The notes under the pieces are model-generated. The model was not told the DNA's origin. It ran no database searches and saw nothing but the letters and a program-made list of their open reading frames with translations. This document shows, piece by piece, positions 43,168 to 55,777 of a stretch of 64,000 nucleotides of DNA. The DNA comes from Pelodera strongyloides. Its lineage: Eukaryota; Nematoda; Chromadorea; Rhabditida; Rhabditidae. Location of the stretch: positions 62,001 through 126,000 of the forward strand of contig JAANDG010000416.1 in assembly GCA_036852015.1 (NCBI GenBank), in the 5' to 3' direction. Position 1 is the first letter of the stretch; each line of letters begins with the position of its first letter. The translations under genes and the position numbers were made by a program.

Positions 43168-46100
43168 TTAATTTCCACCAAACCAACTTCCTGTAAACTT
43201 GTTATACAGATCGGAAAGTGCTGCACCGCTGCCCTTTTGTTGTGCGTGTTGTGAAGAAGCTTTCAGAAGGTTGTTACCCCTTCCACGTCGAGATTGCATA
43301 CGGCGGAGGCCATCCTCGCCAATCTGAACTGATTCGTAGTAAAACCGTCAAATAGCAAGCGCAAAACTTCGAACACCACGTTCGAAGTAGCTCGGAGGCT
43401 CAGACCATCAACTGTTGCTACTGGAAACTTAAGAATCATCACATTAAATCATCATGTTTCACCATCCCTATTTACGTATTGGGATCTATGCCATCATGGC
43501 TAATAAGAAAGAGGTCTACAAATTGTTCTGGAAATATATGAAAACAAGAGGAATTTAAGGTAGTACGTACTACTTGCATTTCGTAATTACAAAATATGAA
43601 ACAGGCCCAAAGTGACTCACCGTTCTATCGAGTCTGGGAATGAGCGGGATCCTTGGAGGATGTTCGGCAGGTCTAGTGAGTATATCAGTCAGCTGGAGGT
43701 AGGACTGAGAGAGGGTCAATTCTCTCGAAGGGAGCACATCGGGCAGCAGACACGCCCACATCAACTGAAACCAACATACATACGTACGTACAGACAACGA
43801 AAAACGCAAAAATTGTCATAAGATTGATATCTAAGGTATCAAGCTATCTAGGTATTAATGTAACCATTGCTCGTCCCACTACTTATATCTTATGCACAAA
43901 AGTTCCGGGTCTCTCGCCCACCCCCCATAGCTCCTTGAGAGATAAACAGAATGGTTGACTTGCTAAGCTAAACCTACCACATCAGCACAGAAAAGGGCAT
44001 AATAACAAAAATGGCTGGAGCTGGCTCTATTAAGGCAATTCCAACCTGAGTCCGATTGGCAGCTAGTTTCGTGTTCGTCTGCATGTAAGGCGATATGAGG
44101 GACAAATCCAGTGGATCAATCTTGGATTGAACTACTTCGATCAGAGAACCATTCCCCGTGCACGGAAAGTGCGAGTTGAGGACACGCAGGTCGAACAATA
44201 ACTGGAAAATTAGAGAATGCAGTAGAGCTTAGCGGTGTAATGAAATTTTCGCCGTGTAATAAAACACAAACTAATTAAATACGGCAATACAAAGATAGCC
44301 TATTGAAATAAGCGTCAGAACAAGAAGACAAACAATCAATATCAGTTTACTATATCGTAAAGACCCCACGCCCACGTTCCGATCAATAACATGCTCCCAA
44401 AGAAAGACAAGTCGGGGAGTAATCAAAAGTAGAAAAATCACACCGAATCCCACACCACATACCTGCAACAAGCTCCTCTGGGGTAAATTCAACTCCTTGC
44501 CCTCTCCCACGGCGACGCTGAACACTTGGTTGATATGTTCAGCCACAGCCTCGTTGATACGCTTCTTGACGGGTCGAGAGAGCAGAAGAGGCAGAGAGTC
44601 AGTGGCCACACGACGTGCCAGATCGAATAGTGCCGAGGAGAGGGGAGCAGAGAGACATACGGGCACCTCCACGACACCCACCTCGGCAAGGTTCACCTTC
44701 TCCCATTCCTGCAAGTGAACGATGGGATTGATGTTATAACAGACCTCACAAGCGCAAGTGCTGGCAATACAGTAAAAAAAAAACAAGGTTGGATCTATGA
44801 CCCAGAAGGCGGCCAGAGGCCTGTCTGATCACGGGACAGACAGTTCTGTTTCACAAAAAATGTGAATTTCGAAAATACAATTAGTCATTAAGCATTCAAG
44901 ACAAGTTAAAAAATATATTTCATAAACGTACGGAACACAGTTGCAACGATTCCATCGTGTCAGAGAGTGCGCAAGTGTAGTAGTGAAGATGGGACACAGA
45001 CAGAAACTCCCCGATGACGTCACTGACTTGAGAGCTAAAAACAACCATTTCAGGGATTATGCTAACATTCGATTTTAATAGAATTAGGGCGCGCCCTAAA
45101 AGAATAGTATGACGTGACTAAAGAGAACACTTAAACCTACAAGAAAGAATCCTCGACGGCATTTTTCAGCATTTGTGAGCACTTGCTGATACGTTCCGAA
45201 TCCTGAAATGCACCTTATTACAGGCCTAATACATGATTACGCATGGAAACAACAAGAAACAGGCGAATTCTAATGAACCCCGCTTTTAAAGGGGAATTAC
45301 GAATATTGGTACTGCACCTTCGTGGACCCAGTTCCCATATGCTCAACTAGCCAAAAATAAAGTGGCCAGGTGATACAACAACTAAAGAAACTACAAACAG
45401 AATAGGACCAAACAATCCTCATACCTTATTGAGTAGTTGACATTGGGTAGTGGGATCCGCTTGCAAAAGAGCCAGGCACATTCGTCCCTTCAGCACACCA
45501 CACGTGTCGTTCCCTGATTGACAAATTCTGAAAAGGGTTCATTTGGTATTGAATTTCTCGTACGAAACACTGACTTTCCTCGTACGATACGAAACACTGA
45601 CCAATTTTAAGAAGATTAATAATTACAGATTATTACACATAGGATGAGAAAACGACAACCCACCCACCTCGTTATCATCTGAAGCACAGTGTCGGCGAAG
45701 TAGTGTCTCAGAGAAGCGGCCTCGGGTTCCATGCCAATCTTTTCGTATTTGAGACAAAGTTCACGGATAGTGGACAACTCCGACAGCAGCTTCACCACGC
45801 AACTAAATCGGAATAGTTATCTTGAAACTGCCTCAAATCTTCACCGAAAGTTGCACATGAACATGAACCTCGCAATGGTATCACAATCACAACTCAGCTA
45901 CCTTAACTGCCTAGACAACTGACTATACTGACCTCAAGTAAAAAACTGAAAAACGTGAATGAACTTCTATAGCTTGTTAGCTTCTGAGTTTGCCTTTCAC
46001 ATCCCAATAATGAACCACAAAGTTGTTGTCATTACCAGAACAAGAACAAGGTAAGACTCTCAATAAAGATCACCAACTCTCTCAATTCCGGTGAGTATCC

Positions 46101-49100
46101 AGCGGCTAGTTTCGGATCGAAATGTGAAGAAGTGCGGTTTTCGAATAGAGAAGGAGATGCAATTGGAATGTCTTGTACAGAAGAAGAGAACGAAGACTCG
46201 GCTGAGGCCACCTCAGAGGACACAAGGGCCTGAAGCAAGACTGTCAGAATTACATAGTAAAGCAACATGAATAATTACAATTAGCAGCTTTGATAAACCG
46301 GAACTCGAATGTTACTTTAGTGAAACAATGTATTCTGCATTTTCCCTTATTAATTGGAAACTTGATTCTTACCTTGAATTTCTCCACAACGGTCGTTTGG
46401 AATAGATTCTGGTACACTGCGAGACTTGATCCAATACGGGGCCAGTTCTAAAATAAATTATCACTTAGGTACTTAGGTTTCTATCTTTCTGGCCATACTC
46501 ATTTCAAAGTCAAGTCAATGGGTTGACTAATATCAGACCCATCACCCGGAGCACCGAAGCAACGAAGCAGGAAGAAGATCATACACAAAAGATCTGCTAG
46601 CTTCCGCATAAAATGGCAGTTTCATACTTAAGATACTTCATAACACAATCAACTCGAAGACAAACCTCAGTAAGAACAGCCGAAAGAGCGACAAGGAAGC
46701 CCAGAACCTCCTCCGACTTCTCATGGTATGCACACACAGCTGCTACAGATTCGTGCGATTTAGATGACACTCTGAAACGCTCTTATCAGACATTCCGAAA
46801 AACATCAACAAGAGGGTGACGTGAATGATATATTGGCACACAATGATCAATTCAAGCCATATATCAATGGTTACGTGCTGATCAAAACTCAAACACACAC
46901 AATTGTGTCCAAGGCAAACTGTGGGCGCATTCGAGATGGGCAATTTCCGGAAAGAAAAGAAAAAAAGTGGTCTAGACGGACAACGAAAAAAAAAAATTAA
47001 TCGATTCTTTGCATTCTGGTACATGGCAATTGCATTTTTTCCCTTTAGTACATCTCGAACAAAATTACGCAACTCGAATGCGCCCTATCCATCTAACGAT
47101 AACTGACGGCTGGTTGGACATGGAAATACATCGAAAGAGTGAAGCACTCTTGGTAACCTACTATCCTCCTAACAGTTTTAACTACATTTAAAAAAGAAAC
47201 AACGCAGGGAGACATGGTTCTCGCTTCAAAAAGAGCCACAATGCGTAAAGAAGAAATAACCCACTCGTCAGTCCACTGTGTGCATTTTTCCGTGATTTTA
47301 TGAGTCAGGATACTCGTCAATTGACGCTCGCGCACCAAATTATGCACCTAGAAAAAAATCTGGCCTAGAAACCTAGAAAAAAAAATCAATGAATATATGC
47401 AGGACGAGCCCAACAAAAAAATGTTCTTATTACGGTGGTACGAGGGCCGCGACTTATACATGGTATTACTTTCTACCCTAACATTATTTTTTTTTCCATT
47501 CGTACATTAAATATCCATCTTTCGACTTATATTTGTTTTATGAGACGAAAGAGGCACCTTGTTGACTTCATTTGTAAGCAGACCCTTGAATGACAGTGTT
47601 TGATCAGCCACCACTACCTCGAGCACAGCTGAAAGAAACGAATGCACTCACCATATACAATTGAAATGCATTCAAAATGGGAAAACCTAACACTAAAAGA
47701 TCTTTAAATTAAATTTAAAAAAAGATAGAAGTATTATAACGTGTAATGCCTAATACCATGATCGACTCATGTTTCCAAGGGGCGATAAATGCAACTTTCC
47801 AATTCGCAACACAGAAATTCTGATATTCAATGATTTACATCAAGCCTCAATGAATGCAAAACATACGCGGTACATATCCTGTAGACGATATCGATTGAAT
47901 AATACTGACCAGATCTCCCTGGACAAACAAACTTTGCACAACCTAAATCAATGAAATCGGAGTTGGGTTCCCGAGTTCCCGTTTCATTTCACCACTGAGA
48001 CCCTTACTTACCGCCCCATCTGTCATCATAATCTCGAAATGCAACCCATCTCTCTCCTCATGCCCTCGGATAAATCGAGATAAATACAACCTCAATGTGA
48101 AATAGCATGAATTGTAATTGTAATAGTATATAAATTCCAGCCAAACCTGTAGTGTAGCCTTAATTTCAGTGAGTATGTTGAGCAGGGTCGTACCTCCAGA
48201 AATCAACTGCGAAATGAATGTCTGAAAAGAGATCAGCTGATCAGCACATTCCCATTTGCAATAAGATTGATTACACATATATATTTTACTGCGTCACGAT
48301 CAATTTGAAAACAGACTCCGCAGAGACACAGACAAACTTCTAGCTGCCAACCAAAGATTCTACTACAAAATGGTACCTTCCTTTCCTCCAAATAGATATT
48401 GAGAAGTTGTTCCAGGGACAGCGATTGAAGAATTGCCAACGCGGCAAGCTGAACAGCCGCCCAATCAGCAGTAGACAGCTCGCCCAGTTCACGACGCAAC
48501 TGGGCGATCAATTCGCGGCGAGTTCGCAGTAGGCGAGGAGTTAGCGAGTTAATAACGTTGCTCATCTGAACGTAAACGTATAATCAACTCTTTCACGTGA
48601 TCACATTAATAAACACAAGGATGCAGTAATCTTCGAAGCAGAAATTGGGTAGTCGATCGTGGTCACGTACATCGGTAATCAGAAAACATATGTTTGAATA
48701 AAGAATCAACCTGTGTGCTGAATGAATCAACGGATAGCTGTCGATGGAGACTCTCCACAATTAAAAGTGAGAAGGCGTCAGAGAGCGCGTCCGCATCGTC
48801 GCAGTCCTACAAAACTCAGTCAAGGACCCGACCACCACGATAGCTGCTACTTCTCTTAGTGTTCGTTATGCGGCAGTTTTTCTACTTTTCTACAGAACGA
48901 CTTTCGTCTTGTCTACTACAGAATCCGTCTACTGTAAATTACTAAACAAAGCTAATTGCAATAATATTTAAACTTCGAACTATCAGGCTAAACAAAACTC
49001 TGCAAACTCCAACATACCGTTCCAATGAGTGGGATGAAAGTGTGCAGGGCCATGAACTGCAATATATGGTCCTTTTCCGACGAAGCCGGGGGTCGGGAGT

Positions 49101-50021
49101 CCAGTGGTGCCTGTGTGGACCGCGCCTTTCCCACGTATTCAACCACGGTTTCTGCCTGCGAAAGCACTTTTTGAACCTGAACATGAACATTTAATTAGGC
49201 AATAAAAGTAGATAGCCGTCCAAAAAAATTTTACAAAAAAAAACTTCTACTATGTGAAAAATACAATGTTTAAAGCAAAGCATACATGGGGAAGAGCGTT
49301 CAATATTAGTTGGACATTTTGAACTGGTAGCACTCATTTATTGGAACCGAAGTTTTACAGCTAAATGGTGTAAAGGTGAAGAAAAGTGAGTGAAAAGTGA
49401 AGACGTCCTCACTTTTCTTCTTATTGGTATTATACAGCCTTTACTAAAAACTAGCTCGCACCGTGCTATTCCCAAATTCCCATAAAATTGAATTTTCAAC
49501 AATACAAATTTCTAGCGAAACAAAAATAACCACCTCGGAACTAGCATCCAGTACATCCCTATACCGTCTTCCCACCATTTCTCGTAGCTCATCTTTACGT
49601 TGTTCCATTTCACTCCTGAAAGGTAAAGTACTTAACGGCTATTCTATTAAACGCACACAACTCCAAAATATCCCACGTTTATGTTACAGTACTTTTATTT
49701 CATAAATTCGCTGAAACACCTTCTGCAAACACAGCCCGTTTCCACTCTAAAAAAGGAAAGTTGTCAAATAAAGCATACAACGATACTATGATGCTATACT
49801 ATAGCATAGTATAGCATAGGTGTATCCGTTTCATCTGGAAGACGGATATCAACACAAACAATAATTGGTACATATATAATACCCGAAACCATTCTGGACG
49901 TGAACTAAGTTACGCCCGCGCATCTTCTAGGTGTAATTATTACTATCACTCACTGCAAGCTCTTGTGTATCTCCTCCAACTGTTGCACAGTGAGATCGCG
50001 CATCAACCGCTCCACATCCAT
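43168..50021 (-). CDS. COG1: Conserved oligomeric Golgi complex subunit 1
   Basis: COG1 is a lobe A-lobe B bridging subunit of the COG tether at the Golgi. Exons: 50021-49954, 49615-49534, 49176-49018, 48806-48711, 48565-48377, 48221-48147, 47942-47906, 47628-47558, 47347 to about 47210, about 46765-46666, 46447-46373, 46229-46036, 45802-45668, 45527-45425, 45202-45141, 45034-44932, 44708-44463, 44201-44046, 43764-43621 and 43323-43168 (TAA). Only exons 9 and 10 have uncertain edges; the rest keep phase. The N-terminal helix MDVERLMRDLTVQQLEEIHK and EMEQRKDELREMVGRRYRDV match COG1. So do LLRTRRELIAQLRRELGELS, the C-terminal WEKVNLAEV segment, the block LLFDLRVLN ... IDPLDLSLISPYM, and the short tail ending KFTGSWFGGN. 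The protein is about 760 residues, shorter than the vertebrate protein. Confidence 0.92.
46923..47095. mobile_element. Small MITE with GGGCGCATTCGAG ends in COG1 intron
   Basis: Ends GGGCGCATTCGAGATG and CAACTCGAATGCGCCC are inverted. The element is 173 bp and non-coding, and lies in the intron between COG1 exons 9 and 10. The same ends occur at 53115-53344 in TXNL1. Confidence 0.65.
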
Positions 50022-50602
50022 CTTCAGAGACTAGACTACAACAAATGGAATTAAAATTAGGAGAAATCAAGAAATCAATAATAATATTCCTTAGAAAAAT
50101 ATGCGAATGATGTAAAACCATTGTTTAGCAAAGGAATCAACAATGATAGCGATAGCGAGAAAACACAGAATCGTCAATGAAACTATCTATTGCAACGAAT
50201 TTTTAAAATGTAGATATATTAAAGCGAACTAACGCATCATTCCTTTGTAAAGTCACTAAAAGTCCACACACATAATTTATTCGCGTGAGAAAAATAAATT
50301 AAACAATACATACAATTAACAATTAACTAATTCACAAACATATAAGGTAAGCACACGGGGTCTCGTAAAAGAATAACCGTAGGTGATAAAAAAGCAACAA
50401 AATTCAAGCTACGTTGAGTTGAAGCTCAACTTATAAGAAGTTAAACGCAGTGTAGAACACTCACATATTCAATAATCATATAAAAAGGTACTGAAACAAT
50501 AATATAAATGAAAATTTGGTTACCACCGGCTTTTGCCTCGAGTTGCTTCAGCAGACATAGATTATTATTCTTCTAATTCTTCAAAGCGTTGTCGTTGGTT
50601 TC
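50022..50602. other. COG1 / TXNL1 intergenic spacer
   Basis: 581 bp between the TXNL1 stop and the COG1 start, both on the minus strand. It is AT-rich, with no exon seen. It should contain the TXNL1 3' untranslated region and the COG1 promoter. Confidence 0.5.
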
Positions 50603-53600
50603 TTAGTGCCCGACCTCTCCCTTTTTGCCGGCAACCTAAATATATTGCAGATATGTAACACCGGGCATACCTCACAAATATGTAATAATCAATAAACATA
50701 TTGAATAAACTATGAAAAAGGATGAAAAGATCCTATGATGTCCACTAAACAACCATCAACCAGCCGAAACTACGAGGCAGACAGAAACGTCGAAAAGGAA
50801 TATGACAACTCTATTTAAAGAACTGACCCGTTTGAAGTCGCCCATGTTAACAGCCGTCAAGGGTTGTCCGAAGATCTGAAGATAAACACGGTAAACATAA
50901 AAAATGACGAAGATTAGGAACACGCAGCATACGAGGTTGCTCCAAAAGCGGAAAAGCCTCATAGCTTATACTTAGCCGTTCTAATAAAAACTACTCCAAT
51001 CATGGAATAAATTAAGTCCGCATCTCAAAATTTTAGGGAGGTGATTTAAGCTAATTTGCATATAATGCATTAGAGATCGGGAGGAGATGTTTGCATACAA
51101 TGCATTAGAGATAGGGAGGTGATCGTCCGCATTTGGCGGGGTGTTTTATGCCATGACTCCAATTCACCTGCAATCCAGTTATCTCGGTCACTTCACCACC
51201 GCCCTGGTTGTTCTCGATGAACATCTGCATGTTTTGCACATTTTGGAACTTGACGAATCGAAGGGCCACCAACTCTCCCTCCTCTGCAAAACAAGTTAGT
51301 ATATATTTCGAAGAAAAAGAAACGGTGTGGGGGGGGGGGCACACGGCACAGATTTACTCTCCTTTGCCCTATTTGCCCAGCGTTAGCCGTTTTCTAAGTC
51401 CTACCAAAACTTCCACTACATAAAATAGTTCTACTCATATTCACACAAACAAAGTGTAGTTTTACACAGAGCCGACCTCCTTGTGCATCCTTGCCGAGTT
51501 CAATCACCTGGGTGGGCTCGGCTCCGGAAGCGTTGTCAAAATCCAGTGTTTTCGGCAAATTGATGAAAATACGGATCTTTTCAGGTGTCATATCACCCTT
51601 GCCCTAAATTCCGTTACTTAAACTAACTAGACTATTCAAATTCGATATCTACAACTTCAACAGAGAAATAAATAGACATACGAGTTTGTTTAGTTTAACC
51701 ATTCACTTTTAAAAAAAATATTATAATATTATAGCAATATAATGATACTGAATCTCAAACCGGGAACCGAAGAGACAACAAATACCTTTAGAAGAATGGA
51801 GTGAATCTTCACAGGCTGGTTGAATGGAAGAGAAATGATCAGCTGTTCATCGCAATCAGACCTCAGAGGGCCAGAGCCTAAAAAGGGAAAATATGGGAAC
51901 TGTTGGGACTAATCACTTCTTTGTTCACGAGAAAAGAAACACTCAAACCCCTTCACACAAGTATAGTATTACAAATTACAAACGAGTGTTACCAATACTA
52001 CATCAACAAATGAAGAAAATATTACCGGCAAAAAATGATTCGGGAGTTGTATCATCATCATGGTTGAGAACTTCCATTTGTCTCTTATCTATAAACGAGC
52101 AAATATCGACATACCCCGGCACCTGAAAATACACGAGTGGTTCGCCGATCAGGGAAGTAACGTAAGGACTAAGTCTGCAGTCTCTCTGAGTACATAAACG
52201 CAAATCTCGCTCAGTACACTATTTCCATCTCCATTAAAGGGAGAGGCCCACGAGAAAAAAAAGATTTCCTCAATTTACTCTTTACTCGCACAGAATGTCC
52301 GGATTTTTAGAAATATTACTGTGAAAACCGAATTTCTTTGCACCTAGAACTCACAGAGTTATTCCTCGGCAAACAGTTCGGCCAGGAACCGTGTCAGAAT
52401 CAATTTTTGCGCTTTTAGGACATTACCAATATTGGAAACGCTTTTTTAAGTCGTAGGAATGTTCTTCATTCGTTTAACAATTATTAGGTAGAGAAAGAAT
52501 GCTAATGGACGGACATAAACCGTAAAAACGTATTTTGACGTTACTAACTACGGTACCTGGCCGAACCGTTTGCAGGGGAATAACTCTGAGTGAGTTCTAG
52601 GTGCAAAGAAATGCGGTTTTCACAGTAACATTTCTGAAATTCCAATTCTGGACATTCTGTGTAAATAAATTGAGGAAAGTTTTTTTCTCGTGGACCTCTC
52701 CCTTTAAAAAAAACTCTACCTTGTCAGAAGATGCAGCACTCGCATATTTTCTGATCATCTTTTCCAATGCATCGGGATCGGCTCCACGCAACGTTTCAAC
52801 CTTTTGACTGAAATGATTCATTAGCACTTTCAGATGTAGCATGTAGCCTAACTCCTCCAGCCAATATAAACCTGAAAGGTAAGACAAAGGACAAAGAATT
52901 CAAAGAAATAAAAACAGTATGGTCAAAGTAAAAGAATAGAAACATACTTATTGATGAAGACGGCAAAAGTGGGCATTGCGGAAATTCCATTGCTCGCGGC
53001 GGATTCTGAAATAAGCTTCAAGTCAGCGCGAAGTAATCAAACAAAAATTGTGTTTTTTTTTATTCTATACGAATAACATTTTATTCAGACAGAGAATCAA
53101 CAGACACGGATTTACGGCGCATTCGAGTTGGGCAAAATGCGCAAATTTCGCGAAATAATCCGTTCGAGTACACTGCAAGCCAGTGTTAGCGCGCTGCCAC
53201 ATATCCCGCTCATGCTCATATGAGTCTTGGAAATATTTTTTTTCTGGGCCCTCTTATTTGTCAACAATCTCTCGCCCTATCAACTCGAACTGATTATTTC
53301 GCGAAATTTGCGCATTTTGCCCAACTCCCAACTCGAATGCGCCCTCAGATTCCACCTGACCCCCAGCCTTTCAGAGCTCAACCAAGGACTCAGCTTCACT
53401 CATTTGCACCAATGCTAAATGAATAAATACTTGTCAAAAAAATTAAATAACCAATCAACAAAAATGAAGACTAAAAACAATTCAAATGTACCTTCACATT
53501 TGTCAACATCAACTTTCAAGAAATCCATAGATAGGTATGTGTTGGACATGCGCTCGAATTGTGGAGCAATCGCTTTGCAGGGACCACACCTAAGAAATAC

Positions 53601-53940
53601 TAGAAATCCTGAGCATTGAACAGTACAACGGACCGCACATGGGAAACCAACCCTCCCATATCTACCCGATAAAGTTCCTCCAATAATCGGACACGTATCA
53701 GGCACATATCATATCGAGCACTTTTAGAAAAATAATCTGGTACATATCGGTGTTTTCACTTTCCTGTGTAAGATATCCCAGAAAAAGCGCCGTCTAAACG
53801 GATGACTTGTTTCGATTGACAAACAATGAGAGAAAACAAGCAAACCATTCCGCAAAGAAGTCCACGACTTTGGGTCTCCCAACACCACTGCCAATTGTCG
53901 CGTTATATTCAGAATCAGTATTGCAGTGCTTCACTGGCAT
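50603..53940 (-). CDS. TXNL1: Thioredoxin-like protein 1 (thioredoxin plus PITH domain)
   Basis: TXNL1 is a cytosolic redox protein that docks on the 26S proteasome through its PITH domain. Ten exons in perfect phase encode 283 residues: 53940-53846, 53589-53492, 53005-52948, 52807-52720, 52122-52026, 51877-51786, 51603-51477, 51283-51168, 50875-50828 and 50635-50603. The thioredoxin domain has the VVDFFAEW lead, the redox site WCGPC at residues 32-36, [10 protein letters not shown], and the cis-proline in SAMPTFAVF. The PITH domain shows [61 protein letters not shown] and the C-terminal [16 protein letters not shown]. Length is close to the vertebrate protein. The start is the first ATG of the thioredoxin domain, slightly shorter at the N terminus than some relatives. 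Confidence 0.96.
52234..52707. mobile_element. TTAA-flanked MITE with ~150-bp inverted ends in TXNL1 intron 4
   Basis: TTAA at 52234-52237 and 52704-52707 flank ends AGGGAGAGGCCCACGAG and, reversed, AGGGAGAGGTCCACGAG. Arms run inward about 150 bases through AGAATGTCC, TTTCTTTGCACCTAGAAC and AGAGTTATTC. No coding capacity. It is the same structural class as 26596-27061, and its right edge is 13 bases from exon 4. Confidence 0.85.
53115..53344. mobile_element. MITE with GGCGCATTCGAGTTG ends in TXNL1 intron 2
   Basis: Arms at about 53115-53175 and 53285-53344 pair over more than 50 bases. They share the GCGCATTCGAGTTGGGC, AAAATGCGCAAATTTCGCG and AAATAATC segments. The ends match the shorter element at 46923-47095. 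Non-coding. Confidence 0.8.
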
Positions 53941-54095
53941 GCCTGAAAACCACAAGCTAACACTGGGGGCGGAACTGCAACCACAAGTTTAACTCAAACA
54001 CACATGAGAATATTGTAAATCGAAAATCGATTCTAACAGACAAGCGACCTTTCACGATCGCTCGATTATCTACTGCAGATTGCAACAAGACGACG

Positions 54096-54114
54096 AATAA
54101 AGAAATATATTGTG

Positions 54115-54161
<47 letters not shown>
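54096..54161 (+). repeat. AATAAA followed by a 47-base poly-A
   Basis: AATAAA at 54096-54101 is followed 13 bases later by an uninterrupted run of 47 A (54115-54161). That arrangement looks like the 3' end of a retroposed transcript. It sits 175 bp upstream of the TXNL1 start, on the opposite strand. The source transcript is not identified. Confidence 0.55.
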
Positions 54162-54166
<5 letters not shown>

Positions 54167-54800
54167 TAAAAAAAGAAGTGGAGCGGAGCTGCTAGGCACG
54201 GAGATGAGGCAAAAGCCTGGTTTTTATAATGGGACAGTTAGTCTACGCGAGCGTACAAATGACGAAAATACAAAGCATTACTCACCCCGGTATGCAATTC
54301 AATACATTAAATGAAATCATTTTCATTCAATTTTTAATCAAAGTAACGTGTTCCAAGGGTTTGCATAAAATATAAAAATTTCTACCTGAAATCTACCGAT
54401 TTTCATTTCAAACAATGGTACCAGCCGAAAACTGCAGAAGCGCCCAGATTTTGACTCCGCCCATAAATAAAATCCAACAAAATCCCACTGGCTCTCTGAC
54501 ACAATTTGGCAGGCAGTACTCTAGCGTATGTACGGTACGTTGAGTGCAATATACCACGTATATTCTGATGTATAACATTTTGATAATTCGCACTGATAAT
54601 TGATAATTTGATTATTTTGCTATTTTGACAAAAAGAAATTTACCGGACGCTGGAGAAAAAAAACGCATGCAATTTACTAACAATTAGAAATTGAATGGAA
54701 CCCTCGTTGAGTTTTATGTCAATGTGTGTCGTCTTGAAGGAATTCTACAGAGAATATGCAGAAGCAGCACGCCAACAAACAAATATGCAGAAGCTCCCTT

Positions 54801-55020
54801 ACAAGGGGTCAGCAACACCGTAAGGTGCGAGATTGGAAATCGCACCTCATGGGTAAAGAAAGTATGGTGAATAAGAGTAAAACATGTATGTAAAATTCAT
54901 CACCATTCCCAGACGACCACAGAAAATTTTACATACATGTTTTACTCTTATTCACCATACTTTCTTTACCTATGAGGTGCGATTTCAATCGCTCACCTTA
55001 CGGTGTTGCCGACCCCTTGT
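54801..55020. mobile_element. 220-bp near-perfect foldback element
   Basis: Arms of about 97 bases (starting ACAAGGGGTC and ending GACCCCTTGT) pair almost completely around a loop of about 25 bases (54901-54925). No coding capacity. It resembles a MITE that is almost all inverted repeat. No clear target duplication was resolved. Confidence 0.8.
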
Positions 55021-55137
55021 TAGATCCTTTCTTTCATGAACTCTAGGTTCATGGTCATCAGAAACATAGAATCAGAAACACAAATCAGTCATATATTATA
55101 AAATATACATAATTTTCAGTCTAAAATATGCAAAAAT

Positions 55138-55195
55138 GGGCTCGAGCCTTCACCGTCCTTTTTGCAGCCAGAAGCCCTATCCACTACACTAACCG
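55138..55195 (-). other. tRNA-like A box/B box (SINE or tRNA relic candidate)
   Basis: On the minus strand TAGTGTAGTGG (55191-55181) fits the pol III A-box consensus exactly. GGCTCGAGCCC (55148-55138) fits the B box with two differences. The spacing of 32 bases is in the normal range. I could not fold a proper cloverleaf, so a functional tRNA is unlikely. A tRNA-derived repeat is the better guess. Confidence 0.35.
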
Positions 55196-55684
55196 ATGAC
55201 CGAAATTAGGGCCCTGGCAGGTTGTGACAATGGAAGAAATAAGCCCTAACCAGCTTGCAAAAAATGTTCCTGAAATCACCTTTCTTATAAAACGTTGGTT
55301 TATATGTTCTCTATCATGGATGGGGCATCGAAGGAGTTTTCATCTGTTACAATTGGCCGACTTCGGCTCTTGGAGTAGTTTTCACCAGCAAGCCAGAACT
55401 GCTTTCTATGAATTTGAATAACACTTTTCAATGGAAATATTGTCATTTAGAGCATCGCGTATTTTTCTTTGAGACTACTGTGCGATAAGCGCACTTTTTT
55501 CGAACATTATACTTGACTTCGACGGCAAAAGGGGCCGAAAACGACATGCAACATTTCCCATGTGAACAACTGCTAACATAAACTGGTATCTGATCTGGTT
55601 TTTACCAGTCGCGACATCGGACAAATATTCTATGAAGAGTGCTGGGAGAAAAGGCATATAAAATTCTCACAGTTATTGGAGAGT

Positions 55685-55777
55685 GCACGGTTACGGTAGC
55701 AGGAAGCAGGACGCCAATTGCACGGTCACGGCAGCAGGACGTCAATTGCACGGTCACGGCAGCAGGACGTCAATTGT
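55685..55777 (+). repeat. Three-copy ~29-bp minisatellite
   Basis: The unit GCACGGTCACGGCAGCAGGA followed by CGTCAATT occurs three times, the first copy diverged. A degenerate piece recurs at about 55947-55972. Non-coding. Confidence 0.8.
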
